From Sphingomonas sp. SORGH_AS_0950 (GTDB lineage: Bacteria; Pseudomonadota; Alphaproteobacteria; Sphingomonadales; Sphingomonadaceae): a DNA stretch of 64,000 nt. Below, piece by piece: positions 44,697 to 55,400 of the stretch (the stretch's first letter is position 1; each line of letters starts with the position of its first letter). Below the pieces are notes generated by a model. The model did not search any database and had not been told where the DNA came from. It saw only the letters and a list, made by a program, of their open reading frames with translations. A program made the translations under genes and the position numbers. Location: positions 1,800,501-1,864,500 of the forward strand of contig NZ_JAUTAE010000001.1 of NCBI RefSeq assembly GCF_030818415.1. Direction: 5' to 3'.

Positions 44697-45394
44697 TCCC
44701 GCCCCCGCCCAAGGCCCTCTGGGCCGCCGAGCTGCCGCGTGCCCTATGGATGGGGGCGACTTGGTGGCGGCACCGGGCGGAACTCGCCGCCGCGCCGCGT
44801 GGCGACGGGCGGACGGTGATGCTGCTGCCCGGCCTGGGCAATGACGACCTGTCGAACATCGTGCTTCGGCGCTATCTCGCCGCCAAGGGCTACCGCGTCC
44901 ATGGCTGGGGACTGGGCCGCAACCTGGGCGTGCGCAGCATCGGGCGGGACGCCGGACGACTGATCGCGCGGCTCGAGTCGCTGGCCGATAACGGCCCGGT
45001 CACGCTGATCGGCGTCAGCCTGGGCGGGATCATCGCGCGGATGGTGGCGCATGGCCGCCCCGATCTGGTCGCGGGCGTCGTCACCATCGCCTCGCCCTAT
45101 ATGGGTCCGGCGCGGGCGACCAATGTCTGGCGCGCCTTCGAGCTTCTGACGGGCGAGCGGGTCGACGATCCGGCGGTTATCGCACGGGGCGCGGTGATCG
45201 CTGGGCCGCTCCCCTGCCCTGCGGCGGCGATCTGGAGCCGGAGCGACGGGCTGGTCTCCGGCCGAATCTGTCGCGACGACACGATCCCGGCGGTCGAGGT
45301 CCGCTCCGGCCATTTATGGGTGCAGCACCGGCCGCAGGTGTTGGCGGCGGTGGCGACCATCCTTGCGGGATGGCCGCGCGTCAACGATCAGTAA
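44693..45394 (+). CDS. alpha/beta hydrolase
   Basis: A predicted esterase or lipase. The oxyanion-hole segment LLPGLGNDDLSN is near residue 40, the nucleophile elbow is GVSLGG (about 108), and the C-terminal His is in RSGHLWVQHR. I use the GTG overlapping the preceding stop (GTGA); a GTG 13 codons earlier is also possible. It shares a two-gene unit with the DUF2459 gene. Confidence 0.82.
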   Translation: MIPPPPKALWAAELPRALWMGATWWRHRAELAAAPRGDGRTVMLLPGLGNDDLSNIVLRRYLAAKGYRVHGWGLGRNLGVRSIGRDAGRLIARLESLADNGPVTLIGVSLGGIIARMVAHGRPDLVAGVVTIASPYMGPARATNVWRAFELLTGERVDDPAVIARGAVIAGPLPCPAAAIWSRSDGLVSGRICRDDTIPAVEVRSGHLWVQHRPQVLAAVATILAGWPRVNDQ

Positions 45395-45696
45395 CCGGCG
45401 CGATAGCCTTCATAACCCTGCTGGCTGGGTTGCCCCTGCTGACCTTGCTGGCACTGCTCGGGGTGCTTGCGACACTGCTTTTCATAGTCCCGCCGCTCGC
45501 GGCCCTCGCGCGCTTCCTGCTTGCGCATCTTGCGGCCGTAATTGCGGTCCGCCTCGTCCTGGCTGGTCGTCGTCCAGTCGACCACCTGCCCCGCCGCCTG
45601 GAACGGGGCCTTCACCACGCTGGCGACGGTCTTGACGCAGCCGCCCAGGCTGAGCGGCAGGGTCAGGACGGCGATTTTCAGGACGAGATTACGCAT
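45388..45696 (-). CDS. small lipoprotein
   Basis: A 102-residue lipoprotein with a short signal (MRNLVLKIAVLTLPLSLGGC, lipobox LGGC). A charged coiled region (RNYGRKMRKQEAREGRERR) and a Gln/Gly/Tyr-rich tail follow. No family is recognised. It lies 14 bases after the stop of the glycerophosphodiesterase gene and may be co-transcribed; it converges on the hydrolase gene with a 7-base overlap. Confidence 0.7.
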   Translation of the reverse strand: MRNLVLKIAVLTLPLSLGGCVKTVASVVKAPFQAAGQVVDWTTTSQDEADRNYGRKMRKQEAREGRERRDYEKQCRKHPEQCQQGQQGQPSQQGYEGYRAGY

Positions 45697-45710
45697 GGTC
45701 ACGGGGTCTT

Positions 45711-46781
45711 TCAGCGGGCGCGCACGACGGCGTTGCGCGTTTCTACCCCGATTTGCGGGAAATCGGTGAAGAATCCGTCGATGCCCTGGCCCAGCGCGGC
45801 GCGAATCTCGCCTGCGACATCCCCATGCGCCTTGGGATCGGTGCCCCGGCGGAAAGCGGGGCGGACAAACTGGTTCTCCGCACGATAGGTCCAGGGATGC
45901 ACCCGCAGCCCCGCCGCATGCGCGTCCGCCACCAGCGTCGTCGCCGCATCGCCCTTCCACAGCATCGCCTTGTCCGGACCGATCCCCCAGGCATAGGTCG
46001 CGACCTGACGGAGCCCCTCGGGCGTCACCATCGCGGCATAGCTGGGCGCGGCGCCATCCGCCGGACCGCCCTCGCCCGCGACCAGCTGAATCAGGCGGAT
46101 GCCGGTCATCGTCTTGAGATGCTGGAGGTTCTTTACCTCGAACGACTGGATGAAGACGGGCGCATCGGCGGTCTCCCACCCCGCCTTGTCGAGCGCGGCT
46201 ACCAGCGGGCCATCGGTGCCCATGCCGATCGAGGCGAAATAGGTCGGATGCTTGGTTTCGGGATAGATGGCGATGGTCCGCCCCAACTCCTTCGACCGCT
46301 GTTTGGCGAGCGCGATGATCTCTTCCAGCGTCGGGATTTGGAATTGCCCGTCATAAGCGGTCGAGCGCAGTTGGGACAGGCGTTCGCGGGCGCGCAGCGT
46401 CTTCAATTCGGCGAGCGTGAAATCCTCGGTGAACCAGCCGGTTTCGCTCTGCCCGTCGATCGTCTTGGTCGTCTTGCGATCCGCGAACTCCGGGTGGGCG
46501 GCGACATCGGTCGTGCCCGAAATCTCGTTCTCGTGCCGGGCGACGAGGTGGCCGTCCTTCGTCGGCACCAGATCGGGCTCGATCACGTCCGCCCCTTCGC
46601 GGATCGCCAGGTCATAGGCGGCCAGCGTATGCTCGGGCCGCTCCCCGCTGGCCCCGCGATGCGCGATGACGATGGGAGACGAGAGCGGTTTCGACCAATG
46701 GGCGGACATCGCCTCAGACTGCCCCAAGACCAACGCGGCGGCAATGAGAGTGGTTCGCAACGGGAAACGCAAGGAAATCAT
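45711..46781 (-). CDS. glycerophosphodiester phosphodiesterase, periplasmic
   Basis: Releases sn-glycerol-3-phosphate from glycerophosphodiesters. The 356-residue protein has a signal peptide (about 1-27), the catalytic HRGASGERPEHT, the metal-binding EPDLVPTKDG, the second catalytic His in ARHENEIS, and a late FTDFPQIG. This is the GlpQ-type architecture. It is divergent from paoA across 41 bases, which must contain both promoters. Confidence 0.95.
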   Translation of the reverse strand: MISLRFPLRTTLIAAALVLGQSEAMSAHWSKPLSSPIVIAHRGASGERPEHTLAAYDLAIREGADVIEPDLVPTKDGHLVARHENEISGTTDVAAHPEFADRKTTKTIDGQSETGWFTEDFTLAELKTLRARERLSQLRSTAYDGQFQIPTLEEIIALAKQRSKELGRTIAIYPETKHPTYFASIGMGTDGPLVAALDKAGWETADAPVFIQSFEVKNLQHLKTMTGIRLIQLVAGEGGPADGAAPSYAAMVTPEGLRQVATYAWGIGPDKAMLWKGDAATTLVADAHAAGLRVHPWTYRAENQFVRPAFRRGTDPKAHGDVAGEIRAALGQGIDGFFTDFPQIGVETRNAVVRAR

Positions 46782-46822
46782 GGCGTTTGTTCATCCAACT
46801 GTAATCCCAAGGGGATGGCGCG

Positions 46823-47359
46823 ATGCATTTCACAATCAATGGTCAATCACATGACATCGAGGTCGATGTCCGCACCTCGCTGCTCGATCTGTGTCGCGAA
46901 CATCTGGGCCTGACGGGTTCCAAGAAAGGCTGCGACCATGGCCAATGCGGCGCCTGCACGATGCTGGTCGACGGGCGGCGGATCAATAGCTGCCTGACGC
47001 TGGCGGTGATGCATCAGGATGATGAGATCACCACGATCGAGGGTCTGGGCCAGCCGGGGAACCTCCACCCCTTGCAGGATGCGTTCGTGCGGCATGACGG
47101 GTTCCAGTGCGGCTATTGCACGCCGGGCCAGATCTGCTCTGCGGTCGGCATGCTCGACGAGGTGAAGAAGGGTTGGCCGAGCCATGTCACCGAAGACCTT
47201 GGCCATGCCGAACTGACCGTGGAAGAAATCTCCGAGCGGATGAGCGGCAATCTGTGCCGCTGCGCCGCTTATCCCAATATCGTCGACGCGATCCGCGAAG
47301 TCGCCGGGCAAGGCGACCGCAACCCCAATGAGGATGTCGGCCGGGAGGTCGCGGCATGA
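46823..47359 (+). CDS. paoA: aldehyde oxidoreductase 2Fe-2S subunit (PaoA type)
   Basis: Electron-transfer subunit of a molybdenum hydroxylase of the PaoABC type. The 178-residue protein carries two 2Fe-2S sites: the plant-ferredoxin type (CDHGQCGAC with a following Cys) and the helical type ([10 protein letters not shown] and CRC). Unlike E. coli PaoA it starts without an obvious Tat signal, so the complex may be cytoplasmic here. AAGGGGAT precedes the ATG. The stop overlaps paoB (ATGA). Confidence 0.95.
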   Translation: MHFTINGQSHDIEVDVRTSLLDLCREHLGLTGSKKGCDHGQCGACTMLVDGRRINSCLTLAVMHQDDEITTIEGLGQPGNLHPLQDAFVRHDGFQCGYCTPGQICSAVGMLDEVKKGWPSHVTEDLGHAELTVEEISERMSGNLCRCAAYPNIVDAIREVAGQGDRNPNEDVGREVAA

Positions 47360-48339
47360 AGCTGTTCGACTATGCCCGCGCCGACTCGATCGGCACCGCC
47401 ACCCGCGACGGCGCGGTGCCGGGCGCGCGCTTCATCGCGGGCGGCACCAATTTGCTCGACCTGATGAAATTGCAGGTCGAGACGCCCGACACGCTGGTCG
47501 ACATCAGCCGCCTGGACCTGGGCGAGATCGAGGAACGCGAGGATGGCGGCCTGACCATCGGCGCGCTGGTGCCCAATAGCGACCTCGCCGCCGACGCGCG
47601 CGTGATCGAGCGCTATCCGGTCCTGTCGCGCGCGCTGCTGGCGGGGGCCTCGGGTCAGTTGCGCAATAAGGCATCGACCGGGGGCAATCTGCTCCAGCGG
47701 ACGCGCTGTTATTATTTCTACGACCCCGCCACCCCGTGCAACAAGCGCGATCCGGGCAGCGGCTGTTCGGCGATCGGCGGCGAGAACCGCATCCTCGCCA
47801 TCCTCGGCACCTCGGACCAGTGCATCGCGACGCACCCCAGCGACATGGCGGTTGCGATGCGCGCGCTGGAGGCGGTCATCATCACCCAGAAACCAGACGG
47901 CGACCGCCGCCGGATCGCGATCGGCGACTTCTATCGCCTGCCGGGCAGCACGCCCGAGATCGAGACCGTGCTGGAGCCGGGCGAACTCATCACCCATGTC
48001 GAACTGCCCCCCGCCCCTGCGGGCCGCCAGACCTATCGCAAGGTGCGCGATCGCGCCTCCTATGCCTTTGCGCTGGTGTCGGTCGCCGGGATCGTCGCGG
48101 TGGAGAATGGCAGGATCGCCTCGGCCCGCCTCGCCTTTGGTGGCCTCGGCCCGATGCCCTGGCGCAACGAGGCGGTGGAGGCCGCGCTGGTGGGGCAGGA
48201 ACCGACCGACGCCGCGTTCCACGCCGCCGCCGATGCGCTGCTGGCCGACGCGCGGGGCTATGGCTCGAACGACTTCAAGATTCCGCTGACGCGCCGCACT
48301 TTGGTCGCGACGCTCCGTGAACTGACTCAGGAGGGCTGA
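47356..48339 (+). CDS. paoB: aldehyde oxidoreductase FAD-binding subunit (PaoB type)
   Basis: FAD subunit that passes electrons to the acceptor. The 327-residue protein has the flavin motif [13 protein letters not shown] and, in the middle, the Cys-rich insertion RCYYF, CNKR, GSGC and SDQC. That insertion binds an extra 4Fe-4S cluster in PaoB and is absent from ordinary xanthine dehydrogenase subunits, which supports the PaoABC assignment. Confidence 0.95.
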   Translation: MKLFDYARADSIGTATRDGAVPGARFIAGGTNLLDLMKLQVETPDTLVDISRLDLGEIEEREDGGLTIGALVPNSDLAADARVIERYPVLSRALLAGASGQLRNKASTGGNLLQRTRCYYFYDPATPCNKRDPGSGCSAIGGENRILAILGTSDQCIATHPSDMAVAMRALEAVIITQKPDGDRRRIAIGDFYRLPGSTPEIETVLEPGELITHVELPPAPAGRQTYRKVRDRASYAFALVSVAGIVAVENGRIASARLAFGGLGPMPWRNEAVEAALVGQEPTDAAFHAAADALLADARGYGSNDFKIPLTRRTLVATLRELTQEG

Positions 48340-48343
48340 TCCC

Positions 48344-50584
48344 ATGTTCGGATTCGGCAAGGACGACACGCATTCGCTGACCATGAATCAGCCGCATCCC
48401 GACAGCCTGCTCGATACGGGCGTGCAGGGGGTGATCTCCAAACCGCTCGACCGGGTGGACGGGCCGAAAAAGGTGACGGGCACCGCCACCTATGCCGCCG
48501 AATATGCCATCGAGAAATGCGCGCACGGCGTGCTGGTCAGCGCCACCAAGGGCCATGCGAAGATCAAGGCGATCGACGCCGATGCGGTGAAGGCGATCCC
48601 CGGCGTCATCGACGTCATCACCGATTACAAGACCTTCATCCGCAACTCGCAGCAGGGCGGCGAGACCGAAGCCCCGACGCAAGGCGTGCGCACCATCGAC
48701 TATTTCGGCGAGATCATCGCGATCGTCGTCGCCGAGAGCTTCGAGGTCGCGCGCGACGCCGCCAAGCGGCTGAAGGTCGAGTATGAAGAGCTGGACGACG
48801 GCGCGTTCGACTATGAGGCGAACAAGGACAAGGCCGAACCCGCGCCGGACGGGCTGATCAAGGGCCATTACGACCAGGGCGATTTCGACAAAGCGTTCGA
48901 GAATGCCGCCGTCAAGGTCGACGTCACCTACACCACCCCCAGCCAGAACTCGGCCGCGATGGAGCCGCATGCCTCGATCGCGGTGTGGGAGGACGGTGCG
49001 CTGACATTGTACGGCGCGTACCAGATGCCTTCCTCGGACGCGCAGCAGCTTGCCAAGGCATTGGGCGTGTCGCAGTCCAAGGTGCGAATCATCTCGCGCT
49101 ATATCGGCGGCGGCTTCGGATCGAAGCTGGGCATCGCGCCCGAAAGCGTCGCCGCCGCCATCGCCGCCAAGCGGCTGAACCGCCCGGTCAAGGCGGTGAT
49201 GCTGCGCCAGCAGGTGTTCGACGCCACCGTCCGCCGTTCCAACACCGAACAGCGGATGCGGCTGGGTGCCGAGGCGGGCGGACGGATCGTCGCGCTGGGG
49301 CATGAGGCGATCACCTCCAACCTGCCGGACGAGGATTTCTTCGAGCCCGTCGGCATCGGCACCCACTTCCTCTATGCGGGGGAGAATCGGCGCATCAACC
49401 ATGACGTGGTCCGGCTGAACTGGACGCTGTCGGGATCGATGCGCGCGCCGGGCGAGGCGGTGGGCATGGTCGGCATGGAATGCGCCATGGACGAACTGGC
49501 CGAGGCGATCGGCATCGACCCCATCGATCTGCGCAAGATCAACGATCCCGAACAGGACCCCGAGCTCAAGGTCCCCTATTCCTCGCGCAACCTCACCCGT
49601 TCGCTGGAAGAAGGCGCGAAGCGTTTCGGCTGGGACCAGCGTCAGGCGGCGGGCCAGCGGCGCGAGGGCGACTGGCTGATCGGCATGGGCGTCGCCGCCG
49701 CGTGCCGATCCAACCAGTTGCAGCAATCGGCGGCCAAGGTCGAACTCCACCCGGACGGCAGCGCCACCGTGTCCTCCGCAATGACCGATATCGGCACGGG
49801 CAGCTATACGATCATGGCGCAGATCGCCGCTGAGATCCTGGGTCTGCCGGTCGAGAAGGTCAGCATGTCGCTGGGCGACACCAACGATCCGCCCGCCGCC
49901 GGATCGGGCGGCTCCTGGGGCGCGGCCTCGGCGGGATCGGCCGTGTATCTCGCCGCCGAGCGGGTGCGCGAGAAACTGGCCAAGGCGATGGGCGTCAAGC
50001 CCGCCGACCTGACGTTGAAGGACGGCATGGCGATCGGCGACAATCGATCTACGCCGCTGGCCGAGCTGGTCGGCAAGGACGGCCTGTCGGCGATCGGCGA
50101 GATCAAGCCGGGTAGCCAAGAGAAGCAGTTCCAGCAGGCGAGTTACGGCGCGCATTTCGCCGAGGTCGGCGTCAATGTCGTCACCGGCGAGGTCCGCGTG
50201 CGGCGGATGCTGGGCGTGTTCGCGGCGGGGCGCGTGCTCAACGCTAAGACCGCGCGCTCGCAATGCCTGGGCGGCATGACCTTCGGCATCGGCACCGCCT
50301 TGACCGAGGAGCTGATCCACGACCCGCGCACCGGCAAGCTGGTGAACCATGACCTGGCCGAATATCATGTGCCGGTGAACGCCGATGTCCCCCAGCTGGA
50401 GGTCCATTTCCTCGACGAGCGGGACATCCACGCCAACCCGATCCACGCCAAGGGGATCGGCGAGCTGGGCATTTCCGGCGCGGCGCCCGCCGTCGTCAAC
50501 GCCATCTACAACGCCACGGGCGTCCGGGTGCGCGAGATGCCGGTGACGCTCGACAAGCTGCTCGATCATCTCCCGGCGCTTTGA
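48344..50584 (+). CDS. paoC: aldehyde oxidoreductase molybdenum-binding subunit (PaoC type)
   Basis: Catalytic subunit that binds molybdopterin cytosine dinucleotide and oxidises aldehydes to acids. The 746-residue protein has the GGGFGSKLG motif and SSAMTDIGTGSYTIMAQIAAE, the GSGGSWGAASAGSAV segment, and the C-terminal KGIGELG with the catalytic Glu. The start lies 4 bases after paoB. It is followed by its own maturation factors, so the operon appears self-sufficient. Confidence 0.96.
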   Translation: MFGFGKDDTHSLTMNQPHPDSLLDTGVQGVISKPLDRVDGPKKVTGTATYAAEYAIEKCAHGVLVSATKGHAKIKAIDADAVKAIPGVIDVITDYKTFIRNSQQGGETEAPTQGVRTIDYFGEIIAIVVAESFEVARDAAKRLKVEYEELDDGAFDYEANKDKAEPAPDGLIKGHYDQGDFDKAFENAAVKVDVTYTTPSQNSAAMEPHASIAVWEDGALTLYGAYQMPSSDAQQLAKALGVSQSKVRIISRYIGGGFGSKLGIAPESVAAAIAAKRLNRPVKAVMLRQQVFDATVRRSNTEQRMRLGAEAGGRIVALGHEAITSNLPDEDFFEPVGIGTHFLYAGENRRINHDVVRLNWTLSGSMRAPGEAVGMVGMECAMDELAEAIGIDPIDLRKINDPEQDPELKVPYSSRNLTRSLEEGAKRFGWDQRQAAGQRREGDWLIGMGVAAACRSNQLQQSAAKVELHPDGSATVSSAMTDIGTGSYTIMAQIAAEILGLPVEKVSMSLGDTNDPPAAGSGGSWGAASAGSAVYLAAERVREKLAKAMGVKPADLTLKDGMAIGDNRSTPLAELVGKDGLSAIGEIKPGSQEKQFQQASYGAHFAEVGVNVVTGEVRVRRMLGVFAAGRVLNAKTARSQCLGGMTFGIGTALTEELIHDPRTGKLVNHDLAEYHVPVNADVPQLEVHFLDERDIHANPIHAKGIGELGISGAAPAVVNAIYNATGVRVREMPVTLDKLLDHLPAL

Positions 50585-51507
50585 TGAGCGACAATGATCG
50601 GGTTCTGGCCGCCGCGCGCGAATGGCGCGGTGCGCCGATGGCGATCGCGACGGTGGTGTCGACCTGGGGGTCGGCACCGCGTCCGCGTGGCAGCCATATG
50701 CTGGTCCATGCCGATGGCCGGTTCGAGGGGTCGGTGTCGGGCGGCTGCGTCGAGAACGACATCCTCCACACCGCCGCCGAGGTGATCGGCGGCGCGCCCT
50801 TCCAAGTGAAACGCTACGGCGTGGCGGATGCCTCGGCCTGGGAGGTCGGCCTGCCCTGCGGCGGCGAGATCGCGGTGATGGTCCAGCCGGTGTCGGCGGA
50901 CGGGTTCGATCCCGAACTGTTCGAACGGATCGCCGAGGCGCGCGAGGCGGGTCGCTCGCTGACCGTCACCACCGACCTTTCCACCGGCAAGGCCGACCTG
51001 CGCCCCATCGAGACGGGCGAGGTCTTCGCCAACCGTTACGACCCGCCGCGCCGCCTGCTGATCGTCGGCGCGGTGCAGATCGCGCAGAGCCTGGCGCAAC
51101 TGGCGCAGACGCTGGGCATCGCCACGGTGGTGATCGACCCGCGCGCCCGCTTCCTGACGCCGGAGCGTTTTCCCGGCGTGACGCTGGACGATCGCTGGCC
51201 CGACGAAGCGGTCACCGCCTATACCCCCGGCCCCGCCACCGCCGTGGTGACGCTGAGCCATGATACCAAGATCGACGACCCCGCGCTGGTCGCCGCGCTT
51301 GCCCATCCCACCGCCTATGTCGGCGCGCTGGGCAGTCGGCGCAGCCATGCCGCGCGGCGGGAGCGTCTGGCGGCGATGGGCGTTTCCCCCGAGACGATCG
51401 ACCGGATCGATGGCCCGGTCGGGCTGGACATCGGGGCGATCGGCCCGTCCGAGATCGCGCTGTCGATCGCGGCGGCGATGATAGGAGCCTTTCATGATCG
51501 ACGCTGA
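50584..51507 (+). CDS. XdhC/PaoD family molybdenum cofactor insertion protein
   Basis: A 307-residue chaperone expected to receive molybdenum cofactor and deliver it to PaoC. The XdhC N-terminus (VVSTWGSAPRPRGSHMLV, SVSGGCVENDI) and the C-terminal Rossmann domain (LLIVGAVQIAQSLAQLA, VGALGSRRSHAARRERL) are both present. The ATG overlaps the paoC stop by one base (TGATG). Co-transcription with paoABC and mocA supports the role. Confidence 0.93.
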   Translation: MSDNDRVLAAAREWRGAPMAIATVVSTWGSAPRPRGSHMLVHADGRFEGSVSGGCVENDILHTAAEVIGGAPFQVKRYGVADASAWEVGLPCGGEIAVMVQPVSADGFDPELFERIAEAREAGRSLTVTTDLSTGKADLRPIETGEVFANRYDPPRRLLIVGAVQIAQSLAQLAQTLGIATVVIDPRARFLTPERFPGVTLDDRWPDEAVTAYTPGPATAVVTLSHDTKIDDPALVAALAHPTAYVGALGSRRSHAARRERLAAMGVSPETIDRIDGPVGLDIGAIGPSEIALSIAAAMIGAFHDRR

Positions 51508-52114
51508 GGATGTGGTTCTGGTCCTGCTGGCGGCGGGACAATCGAGCCGCTTCGGGATGGAGAACAAGCTGGAGGCCGAATTTCTCGGCAAGCCGGTGGG
51601 CTTCCACGTCACCACCGCGCTGGAAAGCATTCCCTTTGCCGACCGGATCGTCGTGACCGACGGGTGCCAGCTCGACTTCGCGTCGCGCGGCTACCGCGTG
51701 ATCCACAATGACGACATCGCCAAGGGCATGTCCTTCTCTCTGCATCTGGGCGTGCAGGAGGCGATCAAGTCCGGCCCCAAGGCGATCCTGATCGCGCTGG
51801 CGGATATGCCGCGCGTGACGGCGGCGCATATCTATCGCCTGTTCGACGCCTTTGACGGGCCGGACGCGGTCGTCGTGTCGAGCAATGGCGAGCATCCCAC
51901 CCCGCCCGGCGTCTTCGGCGCGGGCCGGTTCGACGCGCTGCTCAAGCTGGAGGGCGACGAAGGCGGCCGCAAGCTGGTCGCCGGCGGGCGCCATGTCGTC
52001 ACCGCCCCGGCCGAGCTGATCGACATCGACACGCCCGAGGATTTGGAACGGCTACGCCAGCTCGTCCATGCCCCTGAGCGGATCACTCGTGCCGTAGAGC
52101 ATCGATCGGATTGA
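51494..52114 (+). CDS. mocA: molybdenum cofactor cytidylyltransferase MocA
   Basis: Attaches CMP to molybdopterin, making the dinucleotide form used by PaoC-type enzymes. The 206-residue protein has the nucleotidyltransferase motif [11 protein letters not shown] near the N-terminus, ALADMPRV in the centre, and the GGRKLVAG segment. It overlaps the XdhC gene by 14 bases with GGAG inside that gene. Its 3' end overlaps the convergent ABC permease by 32 bases. Confidence 0.93.
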   Translation: MIDAEDVVLVLLAAGQSSRFGMENKLEAEFLGKPVGFHVTTALESIPFADRIVVTDGCQLDFASRGYRVIHNDDIAKGMSFSLHLGVQEAIKSGPKAILIALADMPRVTAAHIYRLFDAFDGPDAVVVSSNGEHPTPPGVFGAGRFDALLKLEGDEGGRKLVAGGRHVVTAPAELIDIDTPEDLERLRQLVHAPERITRAVEHRSD

Positions 52115-53287
52115 GCGCCGCCGCCCGCCGCGCGGGGAAATAGCCGAACACCACGCCGATCACCGCCGAGATCGCAAAGGCGATGATGTTGATCTGGGGG
52201 TCGAAGGTCCATGGCACCTGCATCAACGGCACCAGCGCGGCGATGATAGCTTGCGCCAGGATCAGGCCGATGATCCCGCCCAGGCAGGACAGCACCACCG
52301 CCTCGACCAGGAACTGCATCAGCACCTCGCGCGCGACCGCGCCGATGGCCAGGCGGATGCCGATCTCGCGCGTCCGCTCGGTCACCGACACCAGCATGAT
52401 GTTCATGATGCCGATGCCGCCGACCACCAGGCTGATCGCCGCCACCGCTGCGACGATCCGGGTCAGCATCGTCGTCGTGCTGGTCAGCGTGTCGCTGATC
52501 TGCTTGGTGTCGAAGATGTTGAAATCATCTTCCTTGCCGCCCGTGATGTTGCGCCGTTCGCGCAGCAGCGCGGTCAGCGACGCCTGCACCGCGCTGGCCT
52601 GATAGGCCTGGTCGATGCCGACCAGCATCAGCCGGATGTCGCGGCTGCCGGTGAAGCGGCGCTGTACCGCCTTGATCGGCATCAGCACCACATCGTCCTG
52701 GTCGCCGAACCCGCCCTGCCCGCGCGTCGTCAGCACGCCGACCACGTCGCAACTGATCGCCCCGATGCGGAAGCGCTTGCCGACCGCCTCGGTGCTGGGG
52801 AACAGGTTCTTGCGCACGGTATTGCCGATGATGCACACCGCCTTGCCCGCCGCCTGCTCGGCCGGGGTCCACAGACGCCCCGAGGCCAGCGGCCAGGGCT
52901 GCACCGTGAAATAGGCCAGCGTCGTGCCGGTCACCGTGGTCGACCAGTTCGCCCCTTCATAGATCGCGGTCGCGGTCGTCTGGGCCTGGGGCGCGACCGC
53001 CGTCACGCCCGCGATCTGGTCGGCGATCGCCTCGACATCCTCGGGTTTGAAGTCGGGCGGACGCGGGCCGCCGCCGCCGCGCCCGAAGCCCTGGCCGGGG
53101 CGGACCTGAAGGATGTTGGTGCCCAGCGACGAGATGGACTGCTGCACGGCGGCCGTGGTCGCCTTGCCCAAAGTCACCATGGTCACGACCGCGCCGACGC
53201 CGATGATGATGCCCAGCGTCGTCAGGAACGACCGCAGCATATGCCGCCGGATCGACCGGATCGCGAGGAGAAGCGTGGTGCCGAACA

Positions 53288-53288
<1 letters not shown>
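52083..53288 (-). CDS. MacB-type ABC transporter permease
   Basis: Membrane subunit of a tripartite exporter. The 401-residue protein has an N-terminal membrane helix preceded by [19 protein letters not shown], a large periplasmic domain (about 45-270), and three C-terminal helices ([19 protein letters not shown], and two more) of the FtsX fold. Unlike E. coli MacB, the ATPase is on a separate gene. That gene's stop overlaps its start by one base. Substrate is unknown. Confidence 0.95.
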
Positions 53289-54023
<735 letters not shown>

Positions 54024-54037
<14 letters not shown>

Positions 54038-55400
54038 CGCCCCCTTGCTGGCCCTGACGACGCTGTCCCCCCGCCGCCGGCGCGGCCTCGCCCGCCGCCA
54101 GTTGGCCGGTGATGACCTGCATCCCCGGCTTCAGCTCGCCCGACAGGACTTCGGTCATCGATCCGTTGGTGTCGCCGGTGACGATCTGCACCGGCTGCGG
54201 CTTGCCGTCCGTACCCCGGACATAGACGGTCTGCGTCGCGCCGCGCTGGACGGTCGCGGTGCGCGCCGCCCGGTCGCGGCGCGGACGGAAGGTCAGCGAG
54301 CCCGCAATGCCGCCGCCACCCTGGCTCGCCCCATCGGACGGCTGGAAGCGCAATGCGGCATTGGGGATCAGCACGACGTTCCGCTTGTCCGAGGTCACGA
54401 TATCGGCGGTCGCGGTCATGCCGGGGCGCAGTTGCAGGTCGGGATTGGCGACGGTCAGGTCGGCGGCATAGCTGACCACCTGTCCCGTGGTCGACGTGCT
54501 GGCGGTCGAGGACGAGGAGGACGAGGTCGCCGCGCTGACCGTCAGGTTCGACCCCAGGTCGACCCGCGTGATCGTCGCGGGGAAGGTACGGCCCGGAAAG
54601 GCGTCGACGGTGAAATTGGCCTTTTGCCCGACCTTCACCTCGCCGACATCGGCCTCGTCGATCGCGACCTCCAGCTTCATCTTGGTCAGGTCTTCGGCGA
54701 TGACGAACAGGGTCGGCGTGTTGAACGACGCCGCGACCGTCTGGCCGGGATCGACCTGCCGCGCCAGCACCACGCCCGACACGGGCGAGCGGATGATCGC
54801 GCGCTGGCGCTGGGTCTGCGACTGGGCCAGCTGCGCACGCGCGGCGGCGACATTGGCCTCCGCGACCCTCAGCGCCGCGACCGCGCGCTGCGCATCGGCG
54901 CGCCCGGTCTGGAGTTCGGTGCCGGAGGGCACGCGGCCGTTGGACAGCTTGTAGACTTCCTCCAGCCGCCGCAGCTGCGCCTGCGATTCGGCCACGGTCG
55001 CGCGCGCCTGCGCCACCTGCGCCTGATTGGCGGACAGCGTCGCCTGCGCCGCGCGGATCTGGTCGTCAATCTGTTCGGGATCGATCAGCGCCAGCGCCTC
55101 GCCCGCCTTTACCCGGTCGTTCACATCGACCACGACCTTCGTAACCAGACCCGATAGCTGCGAGCCGACCGTCACCTGGTTGGTCGGGGCGAGCTTGCCG
55201 GTGGCCGAGACGGTCACGGTCAGGTTGCCGCGCGATACGGCGGCGGTGGCATAGCCCGCCTGGTCCGACCCGCCGAAACAGCTTTTCAGCAGCACCGCGA
55301 GCAGCACGACGCCCAGGATCACGACGCCCCACTGCGCCCTTTTGCGCCAGCGCGGTTGCGGCTTCACGCCCAGGAAATCGTCGAGAGTCTGATCGGCCAT
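54024..55400 (-). CDS. MacA-type periplasmic adaptor (membrane fusion) protein
   Basis: Links the ABC permease to the outer-membrane channel. The 458-residue protein has one N-terminal membrane helix (about 24-42), a biotinyl-lipoyl-like domain (VTVGSQLSGLVTKV), a long coiled hairpin (about 115-180), and a barrel domain. A Ser/Thr-rich insert and a Gly/Gln-rich tail are unusual extensions. The ATG overlaps the stop of the outer membrane factor gene (TGATG). Confidence 0.95.

Noticed and set aside
48275..50677. A minus-strand frame of about 800 codons opposite paoC
   Set aside because: Antisense shadow of the molybdenum subunit gene, which has all catalytic motifs on the plus strand.
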